Of a stretch of 64,000 nt of DNA, positions 55,801 to 64,000 are shown piece after piece. The stretch comes from Nocardia colli (lineage in GTDB: Bacteria; Actinomycetota; Actinomycetes; Mycobacteriales; Mycobacteriaceae). Below the pieces are notes generated by a model. The model searched no databases. It was not told where the DNA came from and saw nothing but the letters and a program-made list of their open reading frames with translations. The number at the start of each line of letters is the position of its first letter. Position 1 is the first letter of the stretch. The DNA is taken from NCBI RefSeq assembly GCF_008704205.1, contig NZ_VXLC01000004.1, positions 1 through 64,000 on the forward strand, in the 5' to 3' direction. Made by a program: the position numbers and the translations under genes.

Positions 55801-58422
55801 ATGGACATCACGGTGGCTCCCAAGACGCAGGCCGGTCGCGCCCTGCAGCCGGATTCGACGCAAAAACCGCAGGTCACCGGTGGTAACACCGATGCAGCGG
55901 TCGGGCCTGTGGAGGAGGTGCGTGCGGTGCGGGAACTCCAGCGGGCCGCTGTCCCCGAACCGCCGCCGTCGGCCACCGAACTCGAACAGCGGCGTGTCGA
56001 ACGGGAGCGTCGGCGCGCCGCGGAAGCCGAGCAACTGCTCGACGGCCTGAACCCGCAGCAACGCGCCGCCGTTGTGCACAGTGGCGCACCGCTGCTCATC
56101 GTGGCCGGCGCGGGTTCCGGCAAGACCGCCGTGCTCACCCGCCGCATCGCCTACTTGCTCGCCGCGCGGGGCGTGACGCCCGGCCAGATCCTGGCGATCA
56201 CCTTCACCAACAAGGCTGCTGCGGAGATGCGGGAGCGGGTGATCGGACTGGTCGGTCCGCGGGCGAACAACATGTGGGTATCCACGTTCCACTCCAGTTG
56301 TGTGCGCATCCTGCGCATGCAAGCGGCGCTGTTGCCCGGCCTGAATTCGAATTTCTCCATCTACGATGCCGATGATTCGCGGCGACTGCTCACGATGATC
56401 AGTCGCGACCTCGACATCGACACGAAGAAATACACCGCGCGACTCCTGTCGACCGCGATCTCGAATCTGAAGAACGAGCTGATCGGCCCGCAACAGGCGG
56501 TCGCGGATGCCGAGTCCGACGAAACCGAACTGCCCGGCTTGGTGGCCCGCGTCTACACCGAATATCAACGGCGGCTGCGCGCGGCGAACGCGCTGGATTT
56601 CGATGATCTGATCGGCGAGACGGTCGCGCTGCTGCAACACCATCCGCAGGTCGCCGAGTACTACCGGCGCCGGTTCCGGCACGTGCTGGTCGACGAGTAC
56701 CAGGACACCAACCACGCGCAGTACGTCCTGGTGCGCGAGCTGGTCGGGCATCACCGGGAAGAGCAGACCGAGGATCAGGCGCCGCCGAGCGAGCTGTGCG
56801 TGGTCGGCGACGCGGATCAGTCCATCTACGCCTTCCGCGGCGCGACCATCCGCAATATCGAGGAGTTCGAGCGCGACTTCCCGGACGCGGAAACCATTCT
56901 GCTGGAACAGAACTACCGCTCCACCCAGCACATCCTGTCCGCCGCCAACGCGGTGATCTCGCGCAACGAGAACCGGCGGGACAAGAAGCTGTGGACCGAT
57001 TCCGGCGAGGGCGACCTGATCACCGGGTACGTCGCGGACAACGAGCACGACGAGGCCGCGTTCGTGGCCCGCGAGATCGACAAGCTCGTCGATCAGGGCG
57101 AGGCCAACTACGGCGACGTCGCGGTGTTCTACCGGACCAACAACAACTCGCGCGCGCTGGAAGAGATCTTCATCCGGATGGGGCTGCCGTACAAGGTGGT
57201 CGGCGGCGTCCGGTTCTACGAGCGCAAGGAGGTGCGCGACATCGTCGCCTACCTGCGGGTGCTGGAGAACCCCGAGGACGCGGTGAGCGTGCGCCGGATC
57301 CTGAACACGCCGCGGCGCGGCATCGGCGACCGGGCCGAAGCCTGCGTGGCGGTGCACGCCGAGCAGCGCGGGATCGGTTTCGCCGCGGCGCTGCGGGACG
57401 CGGCCGACGGCAAGGTCGCGCTGTTGAACACCCGGGCGCAACGGCAGATCGCCGGATTCCTCGATCTGCTGGACGAGATCCGGGCGGCGGGCGTGCAGGA
57501 GAACCTGGACTTCCCCGACGTCGGCAATGTGGTCGACGCGGTGCTGGAACGCACCGGGTATCGGGCGGAGCTGGAGGCGTCCGACGATCCGCAGGACGGC
57601 GCGCGCCTGGACAACCTGAACGAACTGGTCAGCGTCGCACGGGAATTCAGCTCCGAGGCGCACAACAACGCGGAGGCGGCCAGGGAGGAGGGACTGGTGC
57701 CGGAGGCGGCCGAGGGCGAACCGGATCCCGGGTCGCTCGCCGCGTTCCTGGAGCGGGTCTCGCTGGTGGCCGACACCGATCAGATTCCGGACGAGGGCAC
57801 CGGCGTGGTGACCATGATGACCCTGCACACCGCGAAGGGCCTGGAGTTCCCGGTCGTGTTCGTCACCGGCTGGGAGGACGGGCAGTTCCCGCACATGCGC
57901 GCGCTCGGCGATCCGACCGAGCTGGCCGAGGAACGCCGGCTCGCCTACGTCGGCATCACCCGGGCACGGAAGCGGCTGTACCTGACCCGCGCGGTGGTGC
58001 GCTCCGGGTGGGGGCAGCCGGTGTCGAATCCGGAATCCCGCTTCCTGCAAGAGATTCCGGATCACCTGATCGACTGGCGGCGGCTGGAGCCGACCGGTTC
58101 CGCGGCGACCCGCGGCATTCGCCGGCGCGGCGACGACGACCGGATGGAACGCGATTGGACCCGCGGCGACGGGTGGGCCGAGCAGCGGCCGGGCATTCGT
58201 AGCGAGCGTGGGCGTCGTCCGGCGCCCGGCGGCGCGCCTGCGCGGAACAACGCCAATCTTGTTCTCGCCGTGGGCGATCGGGTCAGTGACGACAAATACG
58301 GCCTCGGCAAGGTGGTCGCCGCGGAGGGATTCGGGCCGCTGGCCACGGTCACCATCGACTTCGGTAGTGCGGGCAAGATCCGGCTCATCCCGCAGTACAG
58401 CCGGACATTGGTGAAATTGTGA
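55801..58422 (+). CDS. uvrD1: ATP-dependent DNA helicase UvrD1/PcrA
   Basis: An 873-residue superfamily 1 helicase of nucleotide excision repair. A poorly conserved N-terminal extension of about 75 residues is followed by the Q motif (LNPQQRAAV), Walker A VAGAGSGKTAVLTRR, motif Ia AITFTNKAAAEMRER, DEYQDTN, GDADQSIYAFRGA, LEQNYRST, TMMTLHTAKGLEFPVVFV and AYVGITRARKRLYLT. A basic, disordered stretch and a C-terminal Tudor-like domain (about 815-873, VGDRVSDDKYGLGKVVAAEG) end the protein. The mycobacterial homologue (Rv0949) unwinds DNA with Ku. Same relative position as in M. tuberculosis. Confidence 0.97.
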   Translation: MDITVAPKTQAGRALQPDSTQKPQVTGGNTDAAVGPVEEVRAVRELQRAAVPEPPPSATELEQRRVERERRRAAEAEQLLDGLNPQQRAAVVHSGAPLLIVAGAGSGKTAVLTRRIAYLLAARGVTPGQILAITFTNKAAAEMRERVIGLVGPRANNMWVSTFHSSCVRILRMQAALLPGLNSNFSIYDADDSRRLLTMISRDLDIDTKKYTARLLSTAISNLKNELIGPQQAVADAESDETELPGLVARVYTEYQRRLRAANALDFDDLIGETVALLQHHPQVAEYYRRRFRHVLVDEYQDTNHAQYVLVRELVGHHREEQTEDQAPPSELCVVGDADQSIYAFRGATIRNIEEFERDFPDAETILLEQNYRSTQHILSAANAVISRNENRRDKKLWTDSGEGDLITGYVADNEHDEAAFVAREIDKLVDQGEANYGDVAVFYRTNNNSRALEEIFIRMGLPYKVVGGVRFYERKEVRDIVAYLRVLENPEDAVSVRRILNTPRRGIGDRAEACVAVHAEQRGIGFAAALRDAADGKVALLNTRAQRQIAGFLDLLDEIRAAGVQENLDFPDVGNVVDAVLERTGYRAELEASDDPQDGARLDNLNELVSVAREFSSEAHNNAEAAREEGLVPEAAEGEPDPGSLAAFLERVSLVADTDQIPDEGTGVVTMMTLHTAKGLEFPVVFVTGWEDGQFPHMRALGDPTELAEERRLAYVGITRARKRLYLTRAVVRSGWGQPVSNPESRFLQEIPDHLIDWRRLEPTGSAATRGIRRRGDDDRMERDWTRGDGWAEQRPGIRSERGRRPAPGGAPARNNANLVLAVGDRVSDDKYGLGKVVAAEGFGPLATVTIDFGSAGKIRLIPQYSRTLVKL

Positions 58423-58436
58423 CCGCCAGGGTTCCG

Positions 58437-58442
58437 TAGGGT
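58437..58442 (+). promoter_or_regulatory. -10 box of leaderless membrane protein gene
   Basis: TAGGGT lies 6 nt before the GTG at 58449, after the uvrD1 stop; no ribosome-binding site. Confidence 0.45.
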
Positions 58443-58448
58443 TCGCCT

Positions 58449-58874
58449 GTGCACACAGTCGCGCAGCACGTCCTGTGGTTGCTTCCGATGCTATGGCTCG
58501 GCATGGTGCTGGCCATTTCGTTCCTGGAGGCGCCGCTGAAGTTCCGGGCGCCCGGGATCACTGTGGCGCTCGGTCTCGGCATCGGGCGGTTGGTGTTCCG
58601 GGCGTTGAACGTGGTCGAGGCGATACTGGCTGTCCTGTTGGTAGTGGCGACGCTGGTGGTCGGGCCTGCGGCCGGTACCTGGGCGTGGCTGATCGTCGCG
58701 GTGGCGCTGCTCGCCGCGCAGGTCCTGCTGGTGCGGCCGCCGTTGAGTCGCCGGGCCGACCGGGTGCTGGCCGGGGAGGAGCTGCCGCGGTCGCATGCGC
58801 ACTTCTGGTACATCGTCCTGGAGGTGGCCAAAGTCGTTGCGCTGATCGGGTTGGCGATCGCGGCAACCCCGTAG
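58449..58874 (+). CDS. Four-helix conserved membrane protein
   Basis: A 141-residue integral membrane protein with four hydrophobic segments: VLWLLPMLWLGMVLAISFLEA, NVVEAILAVLLVVATLVVGP, WLIVAVALLAAQVLLV and FWYIVLEVAKVVALIGLAI. Two conserved-looking loop segments stand out: EAPLKFRAPG after helix 1, and RADRVLAGEELPRSHAHFWY before helix 4. No known domain is recognised. The GTG start has a leaderless-type -10 box. It lies 26 bp after uvrD1 and is convergent with the epimerase gene. Confidence 0.8.
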   Translation: MHTVAQHVLWLLPMLWLGMVLAISFLEAPLKFRAPGITVALGLGIGRLVFRALNVVEAILAVLLVVATLVVGPAAGTWAWLIVAVALLAAQVLLVRPPLSRRADRVLAGEELPRSHAHFWYIVLEVAKVVALIGLAIAATP

Positions 58875-58883
58875 CGCTGCCGC

Positions 58884-60263
58884 TCAGCGCGGCAGCAGGT
58901 CGGTCAGGGCCTCGTCCAGGGTGGGGTAGCGGAAGGTGAAGTTGCTCTCCCGCAGCACTTCCGAGGTGGCATGGCGGCCGGTGAGGCCGAGGGCCGGGTC
59001 GGTGCGGAGGAAGACGGCGCCGATCTTCAGGATCGCCGTCGGGGTCGGCGGGGCCGCCGGGCGGTGCAGGTGCCTGCGCAGCGCGGCCATCAGTTCCCGG
59101 TTGCGGACCGGGAAGTCGGTGGCGGCCACCAGGATTCCGTCCGGCAGGGTGACCTGCGGGTCGAGGCCGAGGGCGGCGCGGACGATGGCCAGCCAGTCCT
59201 CGACGTGAATCCAGCTGAACCACTGGTCGCCCGGGCCGACGCGGCCGCCGAGGCCCGCCTTGGTCAACTGACCCAGGCGTTTCAGCGCGGGCGCTTGCGG
59301 GTCGAGCACGATCGAGGTGCGCAGGATGGTCGAGTGCGCGGCGTTCGCGCCGTCGAAGGCCCGTTCCCACGGCTCGGCCACGCCGGTCATCTGCGGCAGG
59401 CCCACCGGCAGCGGAGTTGTTTCGGTGCAACGGGTTTCGCCCGCGTCCGACCAGATCGCGGTGGTACTGGCCTGGATCCAGCAGTCGATGGGTGCGTCGA
59501 GGGTGCTGGCCGCGTCGACCAGTGCGCGGGTGGAATCGACTCGGCTGCTCCGCAATTGGTCGACGTTGCGTTTGCTGGGCCGGCAGTCGACCAGTTTTCC
59601 GGCCAGGTTGATGATCGCGGTCGGTCCCGGATTGCGTAGTGCGGCAACCCAATTGCCCACCGATTTGCCGTCCCATTCGACCTGGTCGAACGGCAGGCCG
59701 GGATCGCGTCGCCGGGTGAGGATGCGCACCCGATGTCCGCGGCAGGTCAGGTCCGCGGCAATGTGCTTACCCAATGCGCCTGTGCCACCGGCGATTACGG
59801 CGGTGAGCGCGGTTCTCGCCGGTTCGAGGCCGGCGAGCTGGGCGAGCCGGGCGAAGCAGACGCGTGCGTCGTGCTCCAGCAGCGACCCGACCACCATCCT
59901 GGTGACCGGCGCCGATGGCCCGCTGAAGGTGAGCGCCTGGGTGATCTCGGTGCCACCGTCGCGCGGCGTCACCGTCCAGGTCAGCCGCATCCGCCCGACC
60001 GGCTCCGGTTGTTCGATGCTCAGTTCCCGCCCGGGAACCAGCGTGCTGATGACGAACGGCGGCGCCGTACGTCCGTGCAATGTCTCGTAAACCCGCCCCC
60101 TAGGCAGGTAGTCACCCGTTGTGCCCACCGCGACCGGACCGTGCAGCTGCACCGAGGTGACGCCCGGATTCCATTCCGGCCACCGCGTCGGATCCGCCAG
60201 CACCCCCCACACGAGTTCCGTTGGAAGCGCAATGAACTGGGTGTACACCGTTGTACGTGCCAT
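58884..60263 (-). CDS. SRPBCC-TIGR01777 fusion, NAD-dependent epimerase-like protein
   Basis: A 459-residue two-domain protein. An SRPBCC (START-like) lipid- or ligand-binding domain (about 1-145) begins MARTTVYTQFIALPTELVWGV. It is joined to an atypical short-chain dehydrogenase/epimerase of the TIGR01777 class, with the cofactor motif GGTGALG (159-165), TAIINLAGKLVDCRPSKRN and WIQASTTAIWSDAGE. The family (SULA/YfcH-like) has no firmly known reaction. The start is ATG 60263. A repeated 12-mer lies about 80-110 nt upstream. Confidence 0.85.
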   Translation of the reverse strand: MARTTVYTQFIALPTELVWGVLADPTRWPEWNPGVTSVQLHGPVAVGTTGDYLPRGRVYETLHGRTAPPFVISTLVPGRELSIEQPEPVGRMRLTWTVTPRDGGTEITQALTFSGPSAPVTRMVVGSLLEHDARVCFARLAQLAGLEPARTALTAVIAGGTGALGKHIAADLTCRGHRVRILTRRRDPGLPFDQVEWDGKSVGNWVAALRNPGPTAIINLAGKLVDCRPSKRNVDQLRSSRVDSTRALVDAASTLDAPIDCWIQASTTAIWSDAGETRCTETTPLPVGLPQMTGVAEPWERAFDGANAAHSTILRTSIVLDPQAPALKRLGQLTKAGLGGRVGPGDQWFSWIHVEDWLAIVRAALGLDPQVTLPDGILVAATDFPVRNRELMAALRRHLHRPAAPPTPTAILKIGAVFLRTDPALGLTGRHATSEVLRESNFTFRYPTLDEALTDLLPR

Positions 60264-60342
60264 ACCTCAAACGCTAGCCCTGACCAGCACAAAGCAACAC
60301 GTGCGCATCGTCACCCCAAGCCCGCGACCCCAACGACGGCGC

Positions 60343-60373
60343 ACTTCGCACACCAACATGTACTTCGCACACC
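60343..60373. repeat. Direct repeat of a 12-mer upstream of the epimerase gene
   Basis: ACTTCGCACACC occurs at 60343-60354 and 60362-60373, 19 bp apart (start to start). It lies in a C/A-rich strand-asymmetric gap of 227 bp between the epimerase start and the M23 stop, where I see no gene. A possible operator or a chance repeat. Confidence 0.4.
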
Positions 60374-60490
60374 CACTTGACCTGCCACACACCCGGCAGC
60401 AGCCTGACCCATATATGGAGTCTCACCCACGTCTGCACGCAGGGCGTGGTCGTTGCCGCCACCCTCCCGCAGGAGGGCCGCACACAAAAC

Positions 60491-61684
60491 TCAGTCGCGC
60501 TGCGAGCCGAGGCTGATGCCTCGGGTGGCGAGCCAGGGCAGGGGGTCGATCTTGTCCGACCCGTTCAACCAGACCTCGAAGTGGCAGTGCGGTCCGGTGG
60601 AGAAGCCGCGGTTGCCGATCGTGGCGATCTGGTCGCCGGCCATCACTCGCTGGCCCTGCGACACCGTGGCGGTGTCGATGTGGCCGTAGATGGTGACGGT
60701 GCCGTCGTCGTGCAGCAGCCGGACCCACATGCCGAAGCCGGCGGCGGGGCCGGCCTCGATCACGGTGCCGTCGGCGACCGCGACGATCGGGGTGCCGATG
60801 GGGCCGGCGATGTCGACGCCGAGGTGCTGTACGCCCCAGCGGGCGCCGTAGCCGGAGGTGAAGGTGCCCGCGGCGAACTTGGTGAACAGCGGGCGCAGCT
60901 TCGCGGCTTCCTGGGCGGCCAGGTCTTCCGCGTACTTCTGGCCCTTTTGCAGGATGTCGTTGAAGGCGCCGGGGTTGAGCGCGCCCGAAACATTGAGCAC
61001 CTGCGGCGATTCCGGGGAGGCGCTCGGGTCGGCCAGGCTGACGGACTGCGCGGCGATCTCGTGGATCTGCCCGGCGGCCTCGTAGTCGACGGCCTGCGAC
61101 GGCTGCTCGGGCGAGGCGAACGCGGCCTGTCCGGCGGCGACCACGGCGCCCGCGGCGACGGCGGCGACGGCGGCGCGGCCCTTGAGGGCGGCCGGCGGTG
61201 CGGGAAGCCGGTGCGCGCCACCGCGTTTGGCGGGGCGGCGGCCGGGAATGACGGTGGGGGTGGCCGGGCTGTCCGACTCGGGCTCGGGCGCCCAGGACTC
61301 TTCCGGGGCCCAGGTGCCGGTGTCCGGCGCCTGGTAGTCGTTCTCGCCCCAGGCCTCGCCGGCGTTCCAGGCGCCGCCGTCGGACCAGGAGTCCTGCGGT
61401 GCCCACGCGTCCTGCGGCGACCAGGAGTCGCCGTAGCCGGAGCCGGCGTGGAAGTTGTAGTCGTCCTGCGGCGTGGCGGTGCCGTAATCGGCGTGCGGCG
61501 CGGCGCGGTAGTCGTCCTGCGGCCGGGCGGGCGCGGCGTTGTACAGCGAGTTCCGCTGCCGATCCACCGAAGGACCGGCCGGCCTGCCGTGCGAAGCCTG
61601 CGCGCCGAAGGCGTCGTCATCGTTGCGATAACGATGGCCGGACTGAGCGCGATGTTCAGGAATAAGGGCGGAGCGATAGTTCAT
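60491..61684 (-). CDS. M23-family (LytM) peptidoglycan peptidase-like protein, Rv0950c-type
   Basis: A 397-residue cell-wall protein. The N-terminal 150 or so residues are Tyr-, Asp-, Pro- and Trp-rich low-complexity sequence (PQDAWAPQDSWSDGG and similar), probably cytoplasmic. One membrane segment (GRAAVAAVAAGAVVAAGQAAF) is followed by a helical linker. The M23 domain has zinc motifs GVQHLGVDIAG, YGHID and GPHCHFEVWLNG (HxH), so the metal site looks intact. M23 enzymes cut peptide crosslinks in peptidoglycan. The ATG 61684 start overlaps the stop of a small upstream ORF (ATGA); an in-frame GTG at 61696 is an alternative. Confidence 0.9.
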   Translation of the reverse strand: MNYRSALIPEHRAQSGHRYRNDDDAFGAQASHGRPAGPSVDRQRNSLYNAAPARPQDDYRAAPHADYGTATPQDDYNFHAGSGYGDSWSPQDAWAPQDSWSDGGAWNAGEAWGENDYQAPDTGTWAPEESWAPEPESDSPATPTVIPGRRPAKRGGAHRLPAPPAALKGRAAVAAVAAGAVVAAGQAAFASPEQPSQAVDYEAAGQIHEIAAQSVSLADPSASPESPQVLNVSGALNPGAFNDILQKGQKYAEDLAAQEAAKLRPLFTKFAAGTFTSGYGARWGVQHLGVDIAGPIGTPIVAVADGTVIEAGPAAGFGMWVRLLHDDGTVTIYGHIDTATVSQGQRVMAGDQIATIGNRGFSTGPHCHFEVWLNGSDKIDPLPWLATRGISLGSQRD

Positions 61685-61803
61685 CGGCTGTGCCACATCG
61701 TGAAGCGGGAGAAGTTCGCGGGGCCGAACGGCCAGCTGATCAGCGGCGTCGGCGAGTCGTCTGCGGAACGGCTCTCCATCTGCGGAGTGCTGTGCTGCGT
61801 CAA
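61681..61803 (-). CDS. Small upstream ORF coupled to the M23 gene, 40 aa
   Basis: A TTG-initiated frame (61803) beginning LTQHSTPQMESRSADD and ending FSRFTMWHSR. It is preceded by a perfect AGGAGG (61813-61818 on the minus strand, 9 nt upstream), the best ribosome-binding site in this area. By my count about nine in ten codons end in G or C, as real genes here do. Its stop overlaps the M23 ATG (ATGA), implying translational coupling. It may be a regulatory leader or a functional microprotein; neither is established. An internal ATG at 61779 is another possible start. Confidence 0.55.
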   Translation of the reverse strand: MTQHSTPQMESRSADDSPTPLISWPFGPANFSRFTMWHSR

Positions 61804-62230
61804 GCTTGCCGTCCTCCTAGTCGTGACCGTGCTGTGACATCGACCGCAATGACGGTAACGAAACGATTGCAGGGTCCGCAAGCGCTGCGGCCTATCTGTC
61901 CGAACATGTGAGATTGATCACGGTAACACCACGGAATATCCATCTGTGCATTGGGCACGCGAGGCGGCTCGATCCACGACGTTTTGTAGTAGATCCGGCC
62001 GCGTTCGTGGGTTCTGACGCTCTACCTGGTGAGGTGTCAACAACCTACTGATGAGTAGCGTTGGCCAGCGGTTTTCCCGCCGCGCGTATCGGCCCGTGAC
62101 CTGCGCCACTTAGGATGAACGTGGCCGATTGGCCGTCCATGTGACTGATTAGAGTCCGACCCGACCCGCTTCCGACGTCGGGCCGCCAACAAAGACGTTG
62201 TCATCACAACGCAGACGAGACGGTGAGTAC
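61804..62230. other. Divergent promoter region of the M23 and sucC genes
   Basis: A 427-bp gap. On the M23 side are the AGGAGG ribosome-binding site and two GTCAC repeats (minus strand, 61823-61827 and 61834-61838). On the sucC side is TAGGAT near 62112-62117, a possible -10 box. No gene or RNA family was recognised. Confidence 0.5.
61823..61838 (-). promoter_or_regulatory. GTCAC direct repeats, possible MtrA sites
   Basis: On the minus strand GTCACAGCA is followed by a second GTCACG, starts 11 bp apart, upstream of a peptidoglycan hydrolase-like gene. MtrA in mycobacteria binds GTCACAGCG-like direct repeats at cell-wall hydrolase promoters, so this is a candidate site. The match is short. 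Confidence 0.3.
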
Positions 62231-63397
62231 ATGGATCTCTTCGAATATCAGGCGAAGGAGCTCTTCGTTAAGCACGGAGTGCCTTCGTCCGAGGGCCGCG
62301 TCACGGACACGGCCGAGGACGCCCGCGCCATCGCGGAGGAAATCGGCAAGCCGGTGATGGTCAAGGCTCAGGTCAAGGCCGGTGGACGCGGCAAGGCCGG
62401 TGGCGTCAAGTACGCCGCCACCCCGGACGACGCGTTCACGCACGCGCAGAACATCCTCGGCCTGGATATCAAGGGCCACATCACCAAGAAGATCCTTGTC
62501 GCCGAAGCCAAGGACATCGCGGAGGAGTACTACATCTCCTTCCTGCTCGACCGGTCCAACCGCACCTACCTGGCCATGTGCTCGGTCGAAGGCGGCATGG
62601 AGATCGAAGAGGTCGCCGCGACCAAGCCCGAGCGCCTCGCCAAGGTCGCCGTCGACGCGGTCAAGGGTGTCGACCTCGCGTTCGCCCGCTCGATCGCCGA
62701 GCAGGGCCACCTCCCCGCCGACGTGCTCGACGCCGCGGCCGTGACCATCCAGAAGCTGTGGGAGGTGTTCGTCAAGGAAGACGCCACCCTGGTGGAGGTC
62801 AACCCGCTGGTCCGCACCCCGCAGGACGAGATCCTCGCGCTCGACGGCAAGGTCACCCTGGACGAGAACGCCGAGTTCCGGCACCCGGATCACGAGGCCT
62901 TCGCGGACAAGGACGCGACCGATCCCTTGGAGCTCAAGGCCAAGGAGAACGACCTCAACTACGTCAAGCTCGACGGTGAGGTCGGCATCATCGGCAACGG
63001 CGCCGGTCTGGTCATGTCGACCCTGGACGTGGTCGCCTACGCGGGCGAGAACCACAACGGCGTCAAGCCGGCCAACTTCCTCGACATCGGCGGCGGCGCC
63101 TCGGCCGAGGTGATGGCCGCCGGCCTCGACGTCATCCTGGGTGACTCGCAGGTCAAGAGCGTGTTCGTGAACGTCTTCGGTGGCATCACCGCCTGTGACG
63201 CGGTCGCCAACGGCATCGTCAAGGCGCTGGAGATCCTCGGCGCCGAGGCGAACAAGCCGCTGGTCGTCCGTCTCGACGGCAACAAGGTGGACGAGGGTCG
63301 CCAGATTCTGGTCGACGCCGCGCACCCGCTGATCACGCTTGCGCAGACAATGGACGAAGGCGCCGACAAGGCCGCCGAACTGGCAGCGGCCAAGTAA
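62231..63397 (+). CDS. sucC: Succinyl-CoA synthetase (ADP-forming) beta subunit
   Basis: A 388-residue ATP-grasp subunit. It starts [20 protein letters not shown], with [19 protein letters not shown], the nucleotide-binding ATP-grasp region, [20 protein letters not shown] and [12 protein letters not shown]. The ending region [20 protein letters not shown] is characteristic of SucC. With SucD it makes ATP while converting succinyl-CoA to succinate in the TCA cycle. The start is ATG 62231. sucD begins 11 nt after the stop. It matches Rv0951 in position. Confidence 0.97.
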   Translation: MDLFEYQAKELFVKHGVPSSEGRVTDTAEDARAIAEEIGKPVMVKAQVKAGGRGKAGGVKYAATPDDAFTHAQNILGLDIKGHITKKILVAEAKDIAEEYYISFLLDRSNRTYLAMCSVEGGMEIEEVAATKPERLAKVAVDAVKGVDLAFARSIAEQGHLPADVLDAAAVTIQKLWEVFVKEDATLVEVNPLVRTPQDEILALDGKVTLDENAEFRHPDHEAFADKDATDPLELKAKENDLNYVKLDGEVGIIGNGAGLVMSTLDVVAYAGENHNGVKPANFLDIGGGASAEVMAAGLDVILGDSQVKSVFVNVFGGITACDAVANGIVKALEILGAEANKPLVVRLDGNKVDEGRQILVDAAHPLITLAQTMDEGADKAAELAAAK

Positions 63398-63408
63398 GGA
63401 ATCCGGAA

Positions 63409-64000
63409 ATGTCTATCTTCCTCAACAAAGACTCGAAGGTCATCGTTCAGGGCATCACCGGCGGCGAGGGCACCAAGCACACCGCGCTGATGCTGAAGGC
63501 AGGCACCCAGGTCGTCGGCGGCGTCAACGCGCGCAAGGCGGGCACCACCGTCGCGCACACCGACAAGGACGGCAACGCGGTCGAGCTGCCGGTGTACGGC
63601 ACCGTCGCCGAGGCGATCAAGGAGACCGGCGCCGACGTCTCCATCGCGTTCGTGCCGCCGAAGTTCGCCAAGGACGCCATCATCGAGGCGATCGACGCGG
63701 AGATCCCGCTGCTCGTGGTCATCACCGAGGGCATCCCGGTGCAGGACACCGCGTACGCGTGGGCCTACAACGTGGAGAAGGGCAACAAGACCCGGATCAT
63801 CGGCCCGAACTGCCCCGGCATCATCACCCCCGGCGAGGCGCTGGTCGGCATCACCCCGGCCAACATCACCGGCAAGGGCCCGGTCGGCCTGGTGTCCAAG
63901 TCCGGCACCCTGACCTACCAGATGATGTACGAACTGCGTGACTTCGGCTTCTCCACCGCCATCGGCATCGGCGGCGACCCGGTCATCGGCACCACCCACA
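63409..64000 (+). CDS. sucD: Succinyl-CoA synthetase alpha subunit (3' end outside window)
   Basis: The first 197 codons are present; the gene runs off the window. It starts [20 protein letters not shown], followed by the CoA-binding Rossmann domain with [14 protein letters not shown] and [19 protein letters not shown]. Then come [32 protein letters not shown] and [12 protein letters not shown]. The phosphorylated His of the family lies further downstream and is not seen. It directly follows sucC in one operon, with GGAAT as a weak ribosome-binding site. Confidence 0.97.
   Translation, partial: MSIFLNKDSKVIVQGITGGEGTKHTALMLKAGTQVVGGVNARKAGTTVAHTDKDGNAVELPVYGTVAEAIKETGADVSIAFVPPKFAKDAIIEAIDAEIPLLVVITEGIPVQDTAYAWAYNVEKGNKTRIIGPNCPGIITPGEALVGITPANITGKGPVGLVSKSGTLTYQMMYELRDFGFSTAIGIGGDPVIGTTH

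Noticed and set aside
61804..62000. c-di-AMP riboswitch in front of the M23 gene
   Set aside because: Such riboswitches precede some actinobacterial cell-wall hydrolase genes, but I could not fold the conserved core by eye. A covariance search would settle it.
62204..63325. Minus-strand frame opposite sucC
   Set aside because: An antisense shadow of a strongly coding gene, with low-complexity composition.
1..64000. CRISPR array, tRNA, rRNA, insertion sequence or prophage
   Set aside because: No evenly spaced repeats, no tRNA-like cloverleaf, and no transposase or phage protein noticed in any frame.

Overview
The window is high-GC actinobacterial DNA, most likely from Nocardia or a close mycolic-acid relative (order Mycobacteriales). 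Evidence: very strong G/C bias at third codon positions, many GTG/TTG starts, several genes whose start codon lies about 6-7 nt after a TANNNT-type -10 box (leaderless promoters), and the gene order pgi / chorismate mutase / uvrD1 / M23 peptidase / sucC / sucD, which matches Mycobacterium tuberculosis Rv0946c-Rv0952 apart from one extra gene.

Layout. (1) 1-13.4 kb: 3' part of a giant non-ribosomal peptide synthetase, read as T-C-A-T-C-A-T-C-A-T-E-C followed by an eroded half adenylation domain, with no thioesterase. (2) 13.4-21.5 kb: small regulator/enzyme pairs. These are a TetR gene divergent from a thioredoxin-fold protein plus DUF1772 pair, an SGNH hydrolase divergent from a MarR gene, a TetR gene divergent from an oxidoreductase with two matching operators, a WYL regulator divergent from an epoxide hydrolase, and two small proteins. 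(3) 21.5-27.4 kb: an amino-acid permease, two DUF1989 proteins (carboxyguanidine deiminase-like) and a stand-alone carboxyltransferase part of urea/guanidine carboxylase, with a divergent TetR regulator and paired operator-like sites. (4) 27.4-31.7 kb: a TerD-family protein with a PH-domain membrane protein, then an encapsulin nanocompartment operon (DyP peroxidase cargo plus shell) preceded by a cupin. (5) 31.9-38.1 kb: thyA-folA, cobF, an Fpg/Nei glycosylase, a carboxylesterase, a flavoprotein disulfide reductase and a DUF2630 protein. (6) 38.1-50.6 kb: MocR regulator/FMN-binding protein pair, DUF4436 protein, secreted lipase, PucR regulator, condensation-fold acyltransferase, enoyl-CoA hydratase, TetR plus AidB-like acyl-CoA dehydrogenase, and a secreted M4 metalloprotease. 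(7) 50.6-64 kb: conserved core with SnoaL-like protein, P-loop kinase, pgi, aldehyde dehydrogenase, chorismate mutase, uvrD1, two membrane/epimerase genes, an M23 peptidase with a coupled small upstream ORF, and sucCD (sucD runs off the window).

Most unusual items: the NRPS terminus (condensation domain plus half an adenylation domain, directly before a strong terminator); a codon-usage patch inside its second adenylation domain; the carboxyltransferase gene lacking its biotin carboxylase and biotin carrier halves inside a DUF1989 operon; and a roughly 40-codon ORF coupled to the M23 peptidase gene. The encapsulin/DyP operon is complete and clear but belongs to a known class. No tRNA, rRNA, insertion sequence, prophage or CRISPR array was recognised. 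All domain and family calls are from reading the sequence, not from searches.
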